Origin: Variovorax sp.
GTDB lineage: Bacteria; Pseudomonadota; Gammaproteobacteria; Burkholderiales; Burkholderiaceae_C
Direction of reading: 5' to 3'
Assembly (NCBI GenBank): GCA_028292145.1
Contig: JAQGMX010000076.1
Location: 1 to 6,836, forward strand
Length of the DNA stretch: 6,836 bases
The translations under genes were made by a program, and so were the position numbers. Position 1 is the first letter of the stretch; every line of letters starts with the position of its first letter. The notes beneath the pieces were generated by a model. The model was not told the DNA's origin. It did no database searches and was given only the letters and a program-made list of their open reading frames with translations. Shown piece by piece: positions 5,244 through 6,836 of this stretch.

Positions 5244-6836
5244 ATGACCGACAAGACCCCACCAGAGACAACCCAAGCAACCCAAACGCCCGCAAACCGT
5301 CGCAAGCAGCCCGAAGACCTCCGCTCCCACCGCTGGTACGGCGCAAAGGACCTGCGCAGCTTCGGCCATCGCTCACGCACGGCGCAGATGGGTTTCAGCC
5401 GCGACGACTACCTCGGCAAGCCGGTCATCGCGATCTTGAACACCTGGAGCGACATGAACTCCTGCCACACGCACTTCAAGCAGCGCGTGGAGGAAGTGAA
5501 GCGCGGCGTGTGGCAGGCGGGCGGGTTCCCGGTCGAGATTCCGGCGATGAGCCTGGGTGAGGCTTTCCAGAAGCCGACGACGATGCTCTACCGCAACCTG
5601 CTCGCGATGGAGGCCGAGGAACTGATCCGCTCCTACCCTGCCGACGGCGTGGTGCTGATGGGCGGCTGCGACAAGACCACGCCCGGTCTGGTCATGGGCG
5701 CGCTGGCCAACAACCTGCCGACCATCTTCGTGCCCGCCGGGCCGATGCTGCGCGGCGACTACAAGGGCAACACGCTCGGCTCCGGCTCCGACACCTGGAA
5801 ATACTGGGCCGAACTGCGCGCCGGCAACATCACCGAGAACGACTGGCAGGAGGTGGAAGACGGCATCGCGCGCTCGGCCGGCACCTGCATGACGATGGGC
5901 ACGGCCAGCACCATGACCAGCGCGACCGAGGTGCTGGGGCTGACGCTGCCTGGGGCATCGTCGATACCGGCGGTCGATTCGCGCCACGCGATGATGGCCA
6001 CGCACACCGGCAAGCGCATCGTCGACATGGTCTGGGAAGACCTGAAGCCGCTCGACATCCTGACGCCCGCATCCTTCGACAACGCCGTCACCGCCGTCCT
6101 CGGCCTGGGCGGCTCGACCAACGCCATCGTCCACCTGATCGCGATGGCACGGCGCGCCGGCGTGCAGCTCGACCTGGCGCGCTTCGACGAACTGGCGCGC
6201 CGCACGCCGGTGATCGCCAACCTGCGTCCGGGCGGCAAGTACCTGATGGAGGACTTCTATTACGCAGGCGGCCTGCGCGCCTTCCTGGCCGCGATGGGTT
6301 CGCTCATCGACGGCAGCCAGCGCACCTGCAACGGCCTCACGCTGGGCGAGAACATCGAAGGCGCGCAAACCTTCAACACCGACGTGATCCGCCCGCGCAA
6401 CGAGGCGTTGCTCGAAAGCGGCGGCCTGGCGGTGCTTCACGGCAACCTCGCGCCGGCCGGCGCCGTCATCAAACCGGCCGCGATGGAGCAGCACCTGCGC
6501 AAGCACACCGGCCCGGCCGTGGTCTTCAAGAACTACGACGACCTGGCCGCGCGCATCGATTCGCCCGATCTCGTGGTCACCAGAGACAGCGTGATCGTGC
6601 TGCAGAGCGCCGGTCCGCAAGGCGCCCCCGGCATGCCGGAATGGGGCCAGCTGCCGATTCCGCAGAAGCTGCTGAAAGAAGGCGTGCGCGACATGGTGCG
6701 CATCCGCGCCGCGCGGATGAGCGGCACGAGCTACGGCGCCTGCGTGCTGCACGTCACGCCCGAATCGCATGTCGGCGGTCCGCTGGCGCTGGTTCGCGAC
6801 GGCGACATGGTCACGCTCGACATCGAGGCGCGTCGC
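5244..6836 (+). CDS. IlvD/Edd-family [2Fe-2S] dehydratase, probably sugar-acid (aldonate) type; C-terminus off right edge
   Basis: The frame is open from ATG 5244 to the window edge, giving 531 codons; the family usually has about 570-600, so only the end is missing. It would dehydrate a sugar acid to a 2-keto-3-deoxy acid. Cluster ligands Cys74 (TWSDMNSCHTH), Cys142 (GGCDKTTP) and Cys215 (RSAGTCMTMGTASTM) are all present. Metal-site residues Glu106, Asp143 and Glu466, Lys144 (carbamylated in characterised relatives) and the catalytic Ser493 of RMSGTSYG are also there, at spacings like Rhizobium L-arabinonate dehydratase. WYGAKDLRS and the short form of the cluster motifs favour aldonate dehydratases over IlvD of branched-chain synthesis. 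About 22 Thr/Pro/Gln-rich residues precede the conserved start. An in-frame ATG at 5196 lies inside the operator and lacks a ribosome site, so 5244 is preferred, though it too has only a weak one. The exact substrate is uncertain. Confidence 0.93.
   Translation, partial: MTDKTPPETTQATQTPANRRKQPEDLRSHRWYGAKDLRSFGHRSRTAQMGFSRDDYLGKPVIAILNTWSDMNSCHTHFKQRVEEVKRGVWQAGGFPVEIPAMSLGEAFQKPTTMLYRNLLAMEAEELIRSYPADGVVLMGGCDKTTPGLVMGALANNLPTIFVPAGPMLRGDYKGNTLGSGSDTWKYWAELRAGNITENDWQEVEDGIARSAGTCMTMGTASTMTSATEVLGLTLPGASSIPAVDSRHAMMATHTGKRIVDMVWEDLKPLDILTPASFDNAVTAVLGLGGSTNAIVHLIAMARRAGVQLDLARFDELARRTPVIANLRPGGKYLMEDFYYAGGLRAFLAAMGSLIDGSQRTCNGLTLGENIEGAQTFNTDVIRPRNEALLESGGLAVLHGNLAPAGAVIKPAAMEQHLRKHTGPAVVFKNYDDLAARIDSPDLVVTRDSVIVLQSAGPQGAPGMPEWGQLPIPQKLLKEGVRDMVRIRAARMSGTSYGACVLHVTPESHVGGPLALVRDGDMVTLDIEARR

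Noticed and set aside
4091..5380. Minus-strand open frame (429 codons) across the LacI gene and the following gap
   Set aside because: Mirror frame of the LacI gene; no domain, and it would cross the hairpin and operator.
5373..6770. Minus-strand open frame (465 codons) opposite the dehydratase
   Set aside because: Low-complexity Arg/His/Gly/Val protein with no domain; the plus-strand frame has all IlvD/Edd cluster and active-site residues.

Overview
The window comes from a high-G+C bacterium. Codon use is dominated by G/C third positions, genes are packed with 4- and 8-base overlaps, and the mix is CoA-thioester catabolism plus LysR/LacI control and an aldonate-type dehydratase. This suits a betaproteobacterium of the Burkholderiales (Variovorax, Cupriavidus, Burkholderia or Bordetella relatives). 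That placement is an inference from style and protein flavour; no RNA gene or marker is present to prove it.

Left half (1-3071, all on the minus strand, read from right to left): a tight five-gene operon. It begins with two PPC/DUF296-domain genes (2496-3071 and 2108-2503), then a short-chain dehydrogenase/reductase (1254-2099), an SCP-x-type thiolase (79-1257), and the first 21 codons of an apparent AMP-forming acyl-CoA synthetase/ligase (1-64, running off the left edge). Ligase, dehydrogenase and thiolase together look like a small CoA-dependent, beta-oxidation-like route for a carboxylic acid that cannot be named from this window. The two DUF296 proteins are the unexplained part: one keeps the family's HxH...GGH histidines and the other has lost all three.

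Middle (3072-3206): a 135-base divergent control region, conspicuously AT-rich in its right half. It has a near-consensus sigma70 promoter facing right, a weaker overlapping promoter facing left, and a perfect 7-base inverted repeat (ATCGATA/TATCGAT) that is a good operator candidate.

Right half (3207-6836, plus strand): a LysR-type regulator (3207-4118) overlaps by ATGA with a LacI/GntR-type regulator (4115-5146). A hairpin (5163-5189) and a LacI-style palindromic operator (5196-5211) follow. Then comes an IlvD/Edd-family [2Fe-2S] dehydratase (5244 to the right edge, C-terminus missing), most like sugar-acid (arabinonate/xylonate-type) dehydratases.

Reading of the whole: LysR most likely controls the divergent CoA operon. 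LacI most likely controls the sugar-acid dehydratase operon through the palindrome. The two regulators are translationally coupled, which ties two apparently different catabolic modules together. No mobile element, CRISPR array, tRNA or rRNA was seen.
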